Below are positions 10,981 through 20,551 of a DNA stretch of 64,000 bases, piece after piece; position 1 is the first letter of the stretch; each line of letters opens with the position of its first letter. The position numbers and the translations under genes are program-made. The notes beneath the pieces are model-generated. The model was not told where the DNA came from. It saw nothing but the letters and a program-made list of their open reading frames with translations, and did not search any database. This DNA comes from Hyphomicrobiales bacterium (GTDB lineage Bacteria > Pseudomonadota > Alphaproteobacteria > Rhizobiales > Rhizobiaceae): NCBI GenBank assembly GCA_900467185.1, contig UBPA01000020.1:124001-188000 (forward strand), given 5' to 3'.

Positions 10981-11369
10981 ATATGCGAGCTCGCGGAATC
11001 AACGCAGCCGGCGACTCAGCGACGTGGGCGGGGTGATCGCGAGCGATCGGACGCGACACGCGGAAAGTTCCGCCTGCAGCGCGACCGGGATGGAAACATG
11101 TCTGAAAAATGGCAGGTTGTGGCATGTTGGTGACAGTCTGGAGAGCGAAGCAAAATCATGCCTTCGGCATCGAGAAACACCAGTTCGCTAGAAAAAAATT
11201 TCCAAATCACTCGAAATTCGGCATGCAGACGAAATTCTTACGTCAATTTTTGCACGCAACCAGATGTGACCATCAATTTATGGGAATTGCTTTCGGTTTG
11301 TATTCGCATATCCTCATGTTCAATAAGGCGGCATCCGAGGGCGTGTCGTCACGTTGAGTGGGAGGTTAC
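10981..11369. other. Intergenic region upstream of the FadL-type porin gene
   Basis: 389 bases without a credible gene. From about 11150 to 11330 the composition becomes markedly richer in A and T than the surroundings, as expected for a promoter region. I cannot fix the promoter hexamers with confidence. The ribosome binding site ggaggt is at 11361-11366. Confidence 0.4.
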
Positions 11370-12626
11370 ATGAATTTCAAACATACACGGTCCGTCGTCG
11401 CCATGGCAGTTCTCGCCGCGATGACAGCGACGTCGGCTCACGCAGGTGGTCTGGAGCGCGGCGGCTACAACATCGATCTTCTGTTCGATCCCTCTGCCTA
11501 TGCGCTCGAAGCCACGACCACATATGTGAACCCGCAGCGCGACCTGAAGAACGGCCGCGACACCAACCCGGCGAACGGCCTCGGTGCCGATGGTCGCGGC
11601 GGCGGTTCGACATCGACGCGTGACACGGAAAGCTACTGGGTGCCGCGTGTCGGCATCAAGGCTGCGCTTGGCGACAGCGGCATCGACTGCATGGCCGACT
11701 ACTCGCAGCCCTTCGGTGCCTATACCAATCCGGGCCGCAACTGGATCGGTGCCAACGACAATACCAAGACGAAGATCGAAACCGACAACTATGCGGTGAC
11801 CTGTTCCTACAAGTGGGCCATGGGTCCGGGTAAGATCCGGGTCATCGGTGGCGGCTTCTACCAGGAAGTCAACGGCTTCAAGGAGCGTCTGGTCGCGCCG
11901 AACTTCTACGGTACGGGCAACGGCATCGGCCGCCTGGATCTCGAGGACAGCGGCTGGGGCGGTCGCGTCGGTCTGGCCTACGAAGTTCCCGAATATGCCT
12001 TCCTGACGAGCCTCGTCTACAACAGCGAAGTCAAGTTCGACGATATCGAAGGCACGATCGACCTCAGCGAAGTGCGCGTACCCGGTCCGCTGGGACCGAC
12101 CCGCCCGATCCAGTTCGGCAAGTATGCCGTAACCGGCGAGGCATCCGTGCCGCAGTCGCTGGAATACAAGATCCAGAGCGGCATCGCACCCGACTGGCTG
12201 GCCTTCGGCTCGATCAAGTGGACGGACTGGAGTGTGTTGCAGTCGGTCGCCTTCTGCCCGGCAACGGCAAGCCCTCTGACCCCCTGCACCAGCCTCGACC
12301 TGCTCTACCGCGACGGCCTGACCGTCACGGCCGGCGTCGGTCACAAGTTTAACGATCAGTGGAGCGGCGCCGTCAGCCTGACCTGGGATCGTGGCACGAG
12401 CACGGTCATCAACGCGCAGAGTGACACCTGGACACTCGGCACGGGCGTTGCCTACAAGCCGGTCGAGAACGTCGAGTTCCGTCTGGCCGGCGCCGTCGGC
12501 ATCCTGACCAGCGGCTCGTCCCGCTCGACCACCGTCAATGGCGTGCCGTTTGGCAGCAACGTCAGCTACGACTATGGCAACGATGTCGTCACGGCCGTCT
12601 CGACCTCGCTGAAGGTTCGCTTCTGA
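11370..12626 (+). CDS. OmpP1/FadL family outer-membrane transporter
   Basis: Outer-membrane beta-barrel protein of 418 aa, FadL/OmpP1/TodX family; members take up long-chain fatty acids or hydrophobic compounds. A signal peptide (MNFKHTRSVVAMAVLAAMTA) ends at about residue 23, before GGLERGGYNID. Alternating hydrophobic strands follow, and the chain closes with a terminal Phe (TSLKVRF), the usual barrel-assembly signal. The start at 11370 follows ggaggt by four bases; a GTG at 11358 lies upstream of that ribosome site. The gene is monocistronic, with its own upstream region and terminator. The substrate cannot be told from sequence, so no fadL symbol is given. Confidence 0.87.
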   Translation: MNFKHTRSVVAMAVLAAMTATSAHAGGLERGGYNIDLLFDPSAYALEATTTYVNPQRDLKNGRDTNPANGLGADGRGGGSTSTRDTESYWVPRVGIKAALGDSGIDCMADYSQPFGAYTNPGRNWIGANDNTKTKIETDNYAVTCSYKWAMGPGKIRVIGGGFYQEVNGFKERLVAPNFYGTGNGIGRLDLEDSGWGGRVGLAYEVPEYAFLTSLVYNSEVKFDDIEGTIDLSEVRVPGPLGPTRPIQFGKYAVTGEASVPQSLEYKIQSGIAPDWLAFGSIKWTDWSVLQSVAFCPATASPLTPCTSLDLLYRDGLTVTAGVGHKFNDQWSGAVSLTWDRGTSTVINAQSDTWTLGTGVAYKPVENVEFRLAGAVGILTSGSSRSTTVNGVPFGSNVSYDYGNDVVTAVSTSLKVRF

Positions 12627-12653
12627 TCCATCGTAAGCGATGCGGAAAAACGA

Positions 12654-12680
12654 GCGCCCGGTTCAAAGCCGGGCGCTTTT
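12654..12680 (+). terminator. Terminator of the FadL-type porin gene
   Basis: An 8-bp stem, gcgcccgg (12654-12661) and ccgggcgc (12669-12676), with a 7-nt loop and a TTTT tail, starting 28 bases after the stop codon. Confidence 0.85.
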
Positions 12681-13401
12681 GCGTTCCGGGCCACCTGCGG
12701 CGGGTCGGGGGCGCGGCCGAGCATAACGGTGATAGGCGTGGCGGCCGGCTGCAACGCGCTGTGGCGAGCGCTGCGGCTGCGGCTGCGCAGCACCTGTCAT
12801 GGTTCGAGGCTCGTAGACGCGCTTGCGGCAGCCACACGGCGTCCGATCGCATTTTCCCGGCTGTCCCCTTCGCAGGCGGCAGGAAGGAGAAAGACCGGGA
12901 TCGAGCGGCGGGATGGCGACGGGAAATCGGCGCTGACCACACGCATTTTGTGACGATTCCGCAACACGCGGTTTGAATGGTTTGGCGGCCCCGGCAGGCC
13001 CTTGTTTCAGTCTATTTCCCGCCACAAACAGAGAGCATCGATCTTCTGCCGCAGGAAGATGAACCCCATCGCGAACGCGCAGTGCGCCAAGGGGAACAAT
13101 TTTCGGCAGGTGAAACGAAGTAGTGATGTTTCATGATGTTACATGGCGATCTTCGAGAGCGTCGACGGGTGGAACCGCGAAGGGGAACCCCGGATCTGAA
13201 GAGGGTAGAGACAGGGCCGCAGTGTCGCCGAAAATCGGCGCTAGGCTGGCTTGGACACTCGATGAGACGGCAGCCGGCAGCGGCTGCGACAGGGGAATGC
13301 GGGCGAGGGGTCGCCGCGGCATTCCGGCAGGCATGGACCGAGTGGGGAAGCGCCGGATCGAACACGAGGCGAGCCGGGTTGAACGGAAGATTTTGACGAA
13401 T
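12681..13401. other. Long non-coding region upstream of exoR
   Basis: 721 bases between the porin terminator and the exoR start, the longest gene-free stretch in the window. Open frames exist on both strands but none has both a ribosome site and a recognisable product. The exoR frame stays open upstream to 13123, but that part is basic, Arg/Gly-rich and unlike ExoR. The region must hold the exoR promoter and could hold an untranslated leader or small RNA. I see no specific structure I can name. Confidence 0.4.
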
Positions 13402-14199
13402 ATGCTACGCGAATGCAGGTCGTTGACGTTGGTGGTATTGAGTTTGGCGACAGCGCTTGGGGCGTCTTGCGGTGCGGTTCGCGCCTTTGACCCCAATGCT
13501 GGCGTCACGAAGGAATCCGGTCCGTTCGCCCTCTTCAAATTCGGCTTTTCCGCTTACAAGAACGGCCGCAAGGACGAGGCCGTCGAGGCCTATCGCTACG
13601 CGGCCGAAAAGGGCCATACGGCGTCCCGCTGGGCCCTCGCCAATATGTATGCAGATGGTGACGGCGTCACCGAAAATGACCTCGAAGCCTTCAAGATCTA
13701 TAGCGAGATCGCCGAGAACGGCGTCGAGCCCGGCTCGCAGGATACGGGCTACTTCGTCAACGCGCTGATCTCGCTTGCAGGCTATTACCGCCGCGGCATT
13801 CCCGACACACCCGTCTCCGCCGATCTCAGCCAGGCCCGCCAGCTCTACTTCCAGGCGGCTTCCACCTTCGGCGTCGCGGAAGCCCAGTTCCAGCTGGCCA
13901 AGATGCTGCTGTCCGGCGACGGCGGCAGCGTCAATGTCCAGCAGGCCAAGAAGTGGCTGAACCGGGCCCGCAAGAAGGGTCATGCCGGCGCCATGGGTGT
14001 CTTCGGCAACGTCATCTTCCAGGAAGGCCAGACCGTCCGCGGCCTTGCCTATATGACGGCGGCGCTCGACCAGTGCTCGCCGAAAGACCGGCAATGGCTG
14101 CAGCCGATGCAGGAGCAGGCCTTCTCGCTTGCGACCGAGTCCGACCGCCGGGTCGCGATCAACATGTCCCACGCCATCCGTCCCGGCGAAGCGGACTGA
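13402..14199 (+). CDS. exoR: ExoR, periplasmic Sel1-repeat regulator of exopolysaccharide and motility
   Basis: Periplasmic Sel1-like repeat protein of 265 aa, recognised as ExoR. In Sinorhizobium and Agrobacterium, ExoR inhibits the sensor kinase ExoS. It is degraded by proteolysis at low pH or in the host, which derepresses succinoglycan and represses motility through ExoS/ChvI. A signal peptide (about residues 1-29, ending GAVRAFD) is followed by Sel1 repeats, for example EAYRYAAEKGHTASRWALAN and VASTFGVAEAQFQLAKML-like units (here AASTFGVAEAQ). The length fits the family (268 aa in S. meliloti). Start at 13402 gives the family N-terminus MLRECRS. xthA follows convergently, as in S. meliloti. 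exoS and chvI are not in this window. Confidence 0.93.
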   Translation: MLRECRSLTLVVLSLATALGASCGAVRAFDPNAGVTKESGPFALFKFGFSAYKNGRKDEAVEAYRYAAEKGHTASRWALANMYADGDGVTENDLEAFKIYSEIAENGVEPGSQDTGYFVNALISLAGYYRRGIPDTPVSADLSQARQLYFQAASTFGVAEAQFQLAKMLLSGDGGSVNVQQAKKWLNRARKKGHAGAMGVFGNVIFQEGQTVRGLAYMTAALDQCSPKDRQWLQPMQEQAFSLATESDRRVAINMSHAIRPGEAD

Positions 14200-14310
14200 C
14201 CAAGCCCATCGTCGCGCGCCGGGCACACCCGATTTGCCGGACGATCGTTCGACGCCGGCACGGCGTCACCTCCGTGACCTCCGATCATAACCGTTCGACG
14301 CAAGGCGTCT

Positions 14311-15117
14311 TCAGGCAGCGACGACCTCGATCGGCGTGAAGTCGAAATGGGCGATGACGGGCACGTGGTCGGACGGCTTCTCCCAGGCGCGAACATGCTT
14401 CTCGATGTCGGTCGAGATCAGCTTGTCGGTCGCCTCCGGCGACAGCATCAGATGGTCGATGCGAATGCCGTGGTTCTTGGGCCATGCGCCGGCCTGATAG
14501 TCCCAGAAGGAATAATGCGAGGCCGCATCGGTCGTCGCGCGAACGGCGTCCGTGAGGCCGAGCTGTTCCAGGCGGCGAAAGGCGGCGCGTGTGCGCGGCA
14601 GGTAGAGGGCGTCGTTTTCCCAGACCCGCGGGTCCCAGCAGTCATGCGGCTCGGGGATCACGTTGTAGTCGCCGGCAAGGATCAGCGGCTCTTCGAGCGC
14701 CAGCCGTGACGCGGCAAAGGCCTGCAGTCGCTCCATCCAGCCGAGCTTGTAGGTGTACTTCTCCGTTTCCGGCGGGTTGCCGTTGGGCAGGTAGAGCGAG
14801 CACACCCGGATCACGCCGCCCTCGACGGAAAACACGCCCTCGATGAAACGCGACTGGACGTCCTCGTCGTCGCCCGCGAGCCCGTTGGTGATTTCGTCCG
14901 GCTTGATGCGCGTCAAAAGCGCGACGCCGTTGAAGCCCTTCTGGCCGTGGGTGAAGACATGGTAGCCGAGCGCCTCGATCTCTGCGCGGGGAAAGCCCTC
15001 GTCGACCGTCTTGATCTCCTGCAGGCAGGCGATGTCCGGGCGGGACTCCTGCAGCCAGGCAAGGAGAGCGTCGATGCGGGCCCTGACGCCGTTGATGTTC
15101 CAGGTCGCGATCTTCAT
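14311..15117 (-). CDS. xthA: Exodeoxyribonuclease III (AP endonuclease)
   Basis: Exonuclease III/APE1-type enzyme of 268 aa that cuts abasic sites and trims 3' ends in base-excision repair. Motifs in order are MKIATWNINGVRARID at the start, the metal-binding glutamate in CLQEIKTVDE, GDYNVIPEPHDCWDP in the middle, and the C-terminal catalytic SDHVPVIAHFDF. The ATG at 15117 starts exactly at the family MKIATWN; a longer upstream frame adds 19 unrelated residues. It is convergent with exoR. Confidence 0.95.
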   Translation of the reverse strand: MKIATWNINGVRARIDALLAWLQESRPDIACLQEIKTVDEGFPRAEIEALGYHVFTHGQKGFNGVALLTRIKPDEITNGLAGDDEDVQSRFIEGVFSVEGGVIRVCSLYLPNGNPPETEKYTYKLGWMERLQAFAASRLALEEPLILAGDYNVIPEPHDCWDPRVWENDALYLPRTRAAFRRLEQLGLTDAVRATTDAASHYSFWDYQAGAWPKNHGIRIDHLMLSPEATDKLISTDIEKHVRAWEKPSDHVPVIAHFDFTPIEVVAA

Positions 15118-15339
15118 GGTCTCAGTCTCCCGTGGCTGCAGCCTCGTCTTAAAGCGCACCGATGGCTTTGACAAACGCCTCGGCGGAAAATCGGTGGTTC
15201 CGGTGTCCCTTGCCTTGAAGGATGAGGCGCGGCGCGGACGGCAATAATCTTCGGTCCGCGATACACGTTTACGGCCCGATGCGCTAAGTCATCACAACAC
15301 GTCACGCCGCTGTCGATGAGAAGGGATAGACCCGGGAGC

Positions 15340-16803
15340 ATGATCCAGACGCTTGCCACCTACTGGCCGCATATTCTCGCCGTTCTCTCGGTGCTCCTCG
15401 GCGTTCCCGCTGCCCTTCATGCCACCATGACCAAGGAAGAGGTGAGGGCGGCCCTCGGCTGGGTCGGCGTCATCGTTCTCTCCCCGGTCCTCGGCGCCAT
15501 CATCTATGCCGTTGCGGGGATCAACCGCATCCGGCGTAGTTCCATCGGCCTTCAGCGCTCACTCCTGAAGGACCGGACGGCCGACGCGCTCCGGCGTTTC
15601 GATGTCACCGATGCACTCGTCGCCGACCGCTTCGGCCAGCGCTTCTCTTCGATGAAGGTTCTCGGCGACAAGGTCAGCCGGCACCATATGTCGGCCGGCA
15701 ACGGGATCGCGATGCTCGAAGGCGGCGATATCGCCTATGCCCGCATGCTGGAGGCGATCGCCGGCGCCACGCGCTCCATCCTCTTGGAGACCTACATCTT
15801 CGACCGGGACCCGATCGGTCTGCGCTTCGCCGATGCCCTGATTGCGGCCACGGGACGCGGCGTCGAGGTGCGGGTGCTGATCGATGCGGTCGGCGCGCGC
15901 TATTCCGTGCCGAGCATCGTCGGTCATCTGCGCGCGGGCGGCGTCACCACCCGGACGTTCAACGGCAATATCGTCATGGGGTTGCGTCTGCCCTATGCCA
16001 ATCTGCGCACGCACCGGAAGATCCTCGTGGTCGATGGCGGTGTCGCCTATACCGGCGGCATGAACATCCGCGCCGGCTTCACGTCGGAATTTGCGGGGGA
16101 CAAGGAGGCGCACGACACGCATTTCGAGGTGCTGGGACCCGTGGTCGCCGATCTGCTGCATGTCGCCTGTGAGGACTGGCAGTTCGCCGATGGCGAAGTG
16201 CTGGAAGGTGACACCTGGGGTGTCGATCCGCCGCCAGACAGCGAGCGCAAGTCACCTATGATCATGCGCGCCATACCCACCGGGCCGGACCGCGCCAACG
16301 AGGCCAATCACCGGATGCTGATGGGGGCGATCTCTGTCGCCCGCAAGAGCATACGGATCATGTCGCCCTATTTCCTGCCGGATCGCGAGCTGGTCAGCGC
16401 TTTGGTAACGGCGGCGCTGCGGGGCGTCGATGTCGATATCATCGTGCCGGCCGTCAACAATCTGACGCTCGTCGATCGGGCCATGACCGCACAGTTCGAT
16501 CAGGTGCTGAAGGGCGGCTGCCGGGTCTGGCGGGCGCAGGGCACGTTCAACCACTCCAAGCTTCTGACGATCGACGGACGCTGGTCGTATATCGGCTCCT
16601 CGAACATCGATCCACGATCGCTGCGGCTCAATTTCGAGATCGATCTCGAAGTGCTGGACACGGCGTTCGCTGGGGATCTGGAACGCCGTTTTGATGCTAT
16701 GCGGGGCGACGCAAGCGAGGTGACGCTGGCCGCGCTCCGCGCCCGGCCGTTCACCACGCGGCTGATCGACCGGGTCTTCTGGCTTGGGTCGCCGTATCTG
16801 TAA
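15340..16803 (+). CDS. cls: Cardiolipin synthase / phospholipase D family protein
   Basis: Membrane phospholipase D superfamily protein of about 487 aa with the cardiolipin synthase architecture. Two N-terminal membrane segments (to about residue 62) precede two HKD catalytic motifs: HRKILVVDGGVAYTGGMN near residue 225 and HSKLLTIDGRWSYIGSSNID near residue 405. Bacterial Cls condenses two phosphatidylglycerols to cardiolipin. The start is uncertain: the ATG at 15316 is also in frame, but MIQTLATYWPHI at 15340 looks like the usual N-terminus. The gene is flanked by xthA and by erpA (convergent) and seems monocistronic. Confidence 0.88.
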   Translation: MIQTLATYWPHILAVLSVLLGVPAALHATMTKEEVRAALGWVGVIVLSPVLGAIIYAVAGINRIRRSSIGLQRSLLKDRTADALRRFDVTDALVADRFGQRFSSMKVLGDKVSRHHMSAGNGIAMLEGGDIAYARMLEAIAGATRSILLETYIFDRDPIGLRFADALIAATGRGVEVRVLIDAVGARYSVPSIVGHLRAGGVTTRTFNGNIVMGLRLPYANLRTHRKILVVDGGVAYTGGMNIRAGFTSEFAGDKEAHDTHFEVLGPVVADLLHVACEDWQFADGEVLEGDTWGVDPPPDSERKSPMIMRAIPTGPDRANEANHRMLMGAISVARKSIRIMSPYFLPDRELVSALVTAALRGVDVDIIVPAVNNLTLVDRAMTAQFDQVLKGGCRVWRAQGTFNHSKLLTIDGRWSYIGSSNIDPRSLRLNFEIDLEVLDTAFAGDLERRFDAMRGDASEVTLAALRARPFTTRLIDRVFWLGSPYL

Positions 16804-16875
16804 TATAAGCATTACAGTGCGTTGCGCCGGTTTCCGGATTCGGAACATCCGGCGCGAGCCCAGAAATGTCGAGCG

Positions 16876-17208
16876 TCAGATCGAGAAGCTGGTCCCGCAG
16901 CCGCAGCTGGCGACGGCATTCGGGTTTCGGATCTGGAAGGACTGGCCGAGAAGGTTGTCGACGAAGTCGATCTCCGAGCCCTCCATGTACACGAGCGACA
17001 GGCTGTCGATCAGCACCTTCGCCTCGCCCTTTTCCAGAACGAGGTCGTCGTCCGAACCGTCATCCACAAGATCGAACTTGTAGGAAAAGCCGGAGCAGCC
17101 GCCACCTTCGACGGACACGCGCATGGCATGCTTGTCGGCATCGCCCTTGAGAATCGTGGCGATGCGCTTTGCGGCGGAATCGGAGAGCGTAACGGTGGTC
17201 TCGGTCAT
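16876..17208 (-). CDS. erpA: A-type iron-sulfur cluster insertion protein
   Basis: HesB/IscA family carrier of 110 aa that delivers Fe-S clusters to target apoproteins. The three conserved cysteines are visible: one in GGGCSGF and two in SCGCGTSF near the C-terminus. The ATG at 17208 has ggagac a few bases upstream and begins MTETTVTLSD; an in-frame extension of eight residues is not needed. The protein stands alone rather than in an isc or suf cluster, which fits ErpA-type carriers. IscA is an alternative name for the same fold. Confidence 0.9.
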   Translation of the reverse strand: MTETTVTLSDSAAKRIATILKGDADKHAMRVSVEGGGCSGFSYKFDLVDDGSDDDLVLEKGEAKVLIDSLSLVYMEGSEIDFVDNLLGQSFQIRNPNAVASCGCGTSFSI

Positions 17209-17401
17209 TCTGGTGTCTCCTGCCGGGGTCAAGATCCGGAGAGTTTGTCGCCGCTTACGGCGAAATCTGTATCCATGGTCTGCGCCGTGGCCGCCAACGT
17301 CATGATTCTGAACGGATCATGCCGTAGAACTGCAGTCCATGCTTTCATGCGGCCGACACTATAGGTATGAAGGCTTTAAAACCGCGTCAATGGGATGCTT
17401 C

Positions 17402-18625
17402 ATGCAAATGGCTTTGGACAAGGATGCACTGGGTTTCGGCACCGGACAGCGGGCGATTTTCGCGTCCGATCCCTGGACGAACAGGGGGCGCCTCTATCCC
17501 GAGGGCACCAGCACGACCCGGTCCGATTTCCAGCGCGACCGCGACCGCATCGTTCATACCACGGCCTTTCGCCGGTTGAAGCATAAAACCCAGGTCTTCA
17601 TCGCTGCGGACGGCGATCACTATCGAACCCGGCTGACTCACACGATCGAGGTCGCGCAGATCGCGCGGGCGCTCGCGCGGGCGATGCGCCTCGACGAGGA
17701 CCTGGCGGAGGGTGTGGCACTCGTCCACGATTTCGGCCACACGCCCTTCGGCCACACGGGCGAGGATGCCCTTCAGGAGGTGCTCTCGGCGCATGGCGGC
17801 TTCGATCACAACGCCCAGTCGCTCCGCATCGTGACCAAGCTGGAGCGCCGCTACGCCGAGTTCGATGGTCTGAACCTGACCTGGGAGAGCCTCGAGGGGC
17901 TGGTCAAGCACAACGGACCGCTGACGGGGCCGGCCGCCGACCCGCGCCACCCGGTCGTGCCGCAGCCGATTCTCGATTACTGCGCCTTGCACGATCTGGA
18001 GCTTGGCACCTTCGCCAGTCTCGAGGCGCAGGTGGCGGCGATCGCGGACGATATCGCCTACAACACGCACGACATCGACGATGGCCTGCGATCCGGCTAC
18101 CTGACCTTCGAAATGCTGGAGGAGATCCCGTTTCTCGCAGGCCTGATGCAGGAGGTGCGGGCGAAATATCCGGGCCTGGAGGCGGCCCGCTTCACCCATG
18201 AGATCATGCGTCGGCAGATCACGGCCATGGTCGAGGATGTCATCGGCGTCGCGCAGGGCAACCTGCGCGACATCCGCCCGGAAAGCGCCACCGATATCCG
18301 CATGGCCGGACGCGTCGTCGCGACGTTCTCGCCGGAGATGGCGGAGACGGACCGGCAGATCAAACGCATGCTGATGACCCGCATCTACCGGCATGCCGAC
18401 GTGATGCGGGTGCGGGAAAACGCCGCCAGGATCGTCGTCGATCTCTACCACGCCTTCATGGCGGAGCCGCGCGAGATGCAGACGCATTACTGGATCGACC
18501 AGATCGCCGGTCTTGCGGAGCCTGCGAAAGCTCGCCATGTCGCCGATTACATCGCTGGAATGACCGATACCTATGCGATTTCCACGCACCGGCGTTTGTT
18601 TGACCACACCCCGGATTTGCGCTAG
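17402..18625 (+). CDS. dgt: dGTP triphosphohydrolase-like HD-domain dNTPase
   Basis: HD-superfamily deoxynucleotide triphosphohydrolase of about 407 aa, converting dNTPs to deoxynucleosides and triphosphate. The motif [20 protein letters not shown] is near residue 42. The HD metal ligands lie in [13 protein letters not shown] and in [15 protein letters not shown], with the later [17 protein letters not shown] carrying the last aspartate. The start is not certain (ATGs at 17390, 17402 and 17408); 17402 gives the usual spacing to the conserved region. It precedes argS by about 100 bases on the same strand, an order typical of rhizobia. Confidence 0.92.
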   Translation: MQMALDKDALGFGTGQRAIFASDPWTNRGRLYPEGTSTTRSDFQRDRDRIVHTTAFRRLKHKTQVFIAADGDHYRTRLTHTIEVAQIARALARAMRLDEDLAEGVALVHDFGHTPFGHTGEDALQEVLSAHGGFDHNAQSLRIVTKLERRYAEFDGLNLTWESLEGLVKHNGPLTGPAADPRHPVVPQPILDYCALHDLELGTFASLEAQVAAIADDIAYNTHDIDDGLRSGYLTFEMLEEIPFLAGLMQEVRAKYPGLEAARFTHEIMRRQITAMVEDVIGVAQGNLRDIRPESATDIRMAGRVVATFSPEMAETDRQIKRMLMTRIYRHADVMRVRENAARIVVDLYHAFMAEPREMQTHYWIDQIAGLAEPAKARHVADYIAGMTDTYAISTHRRLFDHTPDLR

Positions 18626-18729
18626 AGCGCCAGCCACCCGCCCGCTCGAAGATCTCAGTCTGTCAGAGCCGGGCCACTTTGATGCGGACCGCGGCCTGAT
18701 GTGGCGCGCTCTCCCGGACGATGGATATC

Positions 18730-20490
18730 ATGAACATTTACGCCGACCTCGAAGCCAGAGTGAAGAACGTCCTTGAAGCCATTGATCTGGTAAAGGAAAG
18801 ACGGTCTGAGGTCGATTTCGCGCGTGTGGCCGTCGAGACCCCGCGTGATCCGAGCCATGGCGACGTCGCGACCAATGCCGCCATGGTGCTGGCAAAGCCG
18901 CTGGGGACGAACCCGCGCGCGCTTGCCGAAACCATTGCCGCAGCGCTTCGCGACGATGCCGATATCGCCGAAGTCTCCGTCGCCGGTCCCGGCTTTATCA
19001 ACATCCGTCTGTCGGTCGGCTACTGGCAGAAGTTGCTGGCTGCGATCGTCACCGCAGGCGACGCCTACGGCCGGAGCGAAGTGGGCGCCGGGCGCAAGAT
19101 CAATGTCGAGTATGTCTCGGCCAACCCGACCGGCCCGATGCATGTCGGCCACTGCCGGGGCGCCGTGGTGGGCGACACGCTGGCCAATCTGCTCGGCTTT
19201 GCCGGCTGGGCCGTCACCAAGGAATATTACATCAACGATGCGGGCTCGCAGATCGACGTCCTCGCCAAATCCGCCATGCTGCGGTATCGCGAAGCTCTGG
19301 GCGAAACGATCGGCGAGATTCCTGCAGGCCTCTATCCCGGCGATTATCTCGTGCCGGTCGGGCAGGCGCTCGCGGATGAATTCGGCGCGAGCCTGCTCGG
19401 AATGCCGGAAGACGCCTGGATGCCGCGCGTCAAGGAGCGCACCATCGCGGCGATGATGGCGATGATCCGCGAGGATCTGGCCGCGCTCAACGTCCATCAC
19501 GATGTCTTCTTCTCGGAGCGCACCCTGCATGCCGACGGCGCGCAGCGCATCCGCTCCGCCATCAACGACCTGACGTTCAAGGGCCATGTCTACAAGGGAA
19601 GCCTGCCGCCGCCAAAGGGACAGGTGCCGGAAGATTGGGAAGACCGCGAGCAGACGCTGTTTCGCTCGACGGATGTCGGCGACGATATCGACCGGCCGCT
19701 GATCAAGTCGGACGGCTCCTACACCTATTTCGCGGCCGACGTCGCCTACTTCAAGGATAAGTTCGACCGCTCGTTCGACGAGATGATCTATGTGCTGGGC
19801 GCGGACCATGGCGGCTACGTCAAGCGGCTGGAAGCCCTGGCGCGTGCGGTCTCGGGTGGTTCCGTCAAGCTGACCGTGCTTCTCTGCCAGCTCGTCAAGC
19901 TCTACCGCAACGGCGAGCCGGTGAAGATGTCGAAACGGTCGGGCGATTTCGTCACGCTGCGTGACGTCGTGGACGAAGTCGGCCGGGATTCTGTGCGCTT
20001 CATGATGATCTACCGGAAGAATTCCGAGCCGCTCGATTTCGACTTCGCCAAGGTCACCGAGCAGTCGAAGGACAATCCGGTCTTCTATGTGCAATATGCG
20101 CACGCCCGTTGCCGGTCGATCTTCCGTCAGGCGGCGGACGCGTTTTCCGACCTCGACCTCGACTCCATCGACTATGCGCAGGCCCTGGGAACGCATATCG
20201 CGGATCCTAGCGAGTTGCAGTTGGTCGCCAAGCTGGCAGAATATCCGCGGGTGATCGAGTCGGCGGCGCTGGCGCAGGAGCCGCATCGCATTGCATTTTA
20301 CCTCTACGATCTGGCCAGCGCGTTCCATGGGCACTGGAACAAGGGCAAAGATTTTCCGGGCTTACGCTTTATTAACGATAAAAGTAGAGAATTGAGCCTT
20401 GCCAGACTAGGACTGGTGCATGCGGTTGCCTCCGTTTTGAGGTCCGGCCTTGGTATCACAGGGACGGACGCCCCGAACGAGATGCGATAG
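18730..20490 (+). CDS. argS: Arginyl-tRNA synthetase
   Basis: Class I synthetase charging tRNA-Arg, 586 aa. It begins with the Arg-specific N-terminal domain ([15 protein letters not shown]). The HIGH-type motif [15 protein letters not shown] is near residue 135, and the KMSKS-like [10 protein letters not shown] is near residue 400. The DALR anticodon domain is at the C-terminus. An ATG at 18721 is also in frame; 18730 matches the family start. The last codons contain an AT-rich patch. The SPOR-domain gene follows 61 bases later on the same strand. Confidence 0.95.
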   Translation: MNIYADLEARVKNVLEAIDLVKERRSEVDFARVAVETPRDPSHGDVATNAAMVLAKPLGTNPRALAETIAAALRDDADIAEVSVAGPGFINIRLSVGYWQKLLAAIVTAGDAYGRSEVGAGRKINVEYVSANPTGPMHVGHCRGAVVGDTLANLLGFAGWAVTKEYYINDAGSQIDVLAKSAMLRYREALGETIGEIPAGLYPGDYLVPVGQALADEFGASLLGMPEDAWMPRVKERTIAAMMAMIREDLAALNVHHDVFFSERTLHADGAQRIRSAINDLTFKGHVYKGSLPPPKGQVPEDWEDREQTLFRSTDVGDDIDRPLIKSDGSYTYFAADVAYFKDKFDRSFDEMIYVLGADHGGYVKRLEALARAVSGGSVKLTVLLCQLVKLYRNGEPVKMSKRSGDFVTLRDVVDEVGRDSVRFMMIYRKNSEPLDFDFAKVTEQSKDNPVFYVQYAHARCRSIFRQAADAFSDLDLDSIDYAQALGTHIADPSELQLVAKLAEYPRVIESAALAQEPHRIAFYLYDLASAFHGHWNKGKDFPGLRFINDKSRELSLARLGLVHAVASVLRSGLGITGTDAPNEMR

Positions 20491-20551
20491 CATGTCACCA
20501 TTTCCCCATATTGGACTGGCACGACCGGCCCAGTTTATGTGAGTGGAGCGA

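Noticed and set aside
7986-10982. A 998-residue open frame antisense to valS
   Set aside because: It mirrors valS almost exactly, contains the reverse complement of the valS terminator, and shows no family similarity.
13123-13401. N-terminal extension of exoR by 93 residues
   Set aside because: In frame and open, but Arg/Gly-rich and without signal peptide character; the real signal peptide begins at the ATG at 13402.
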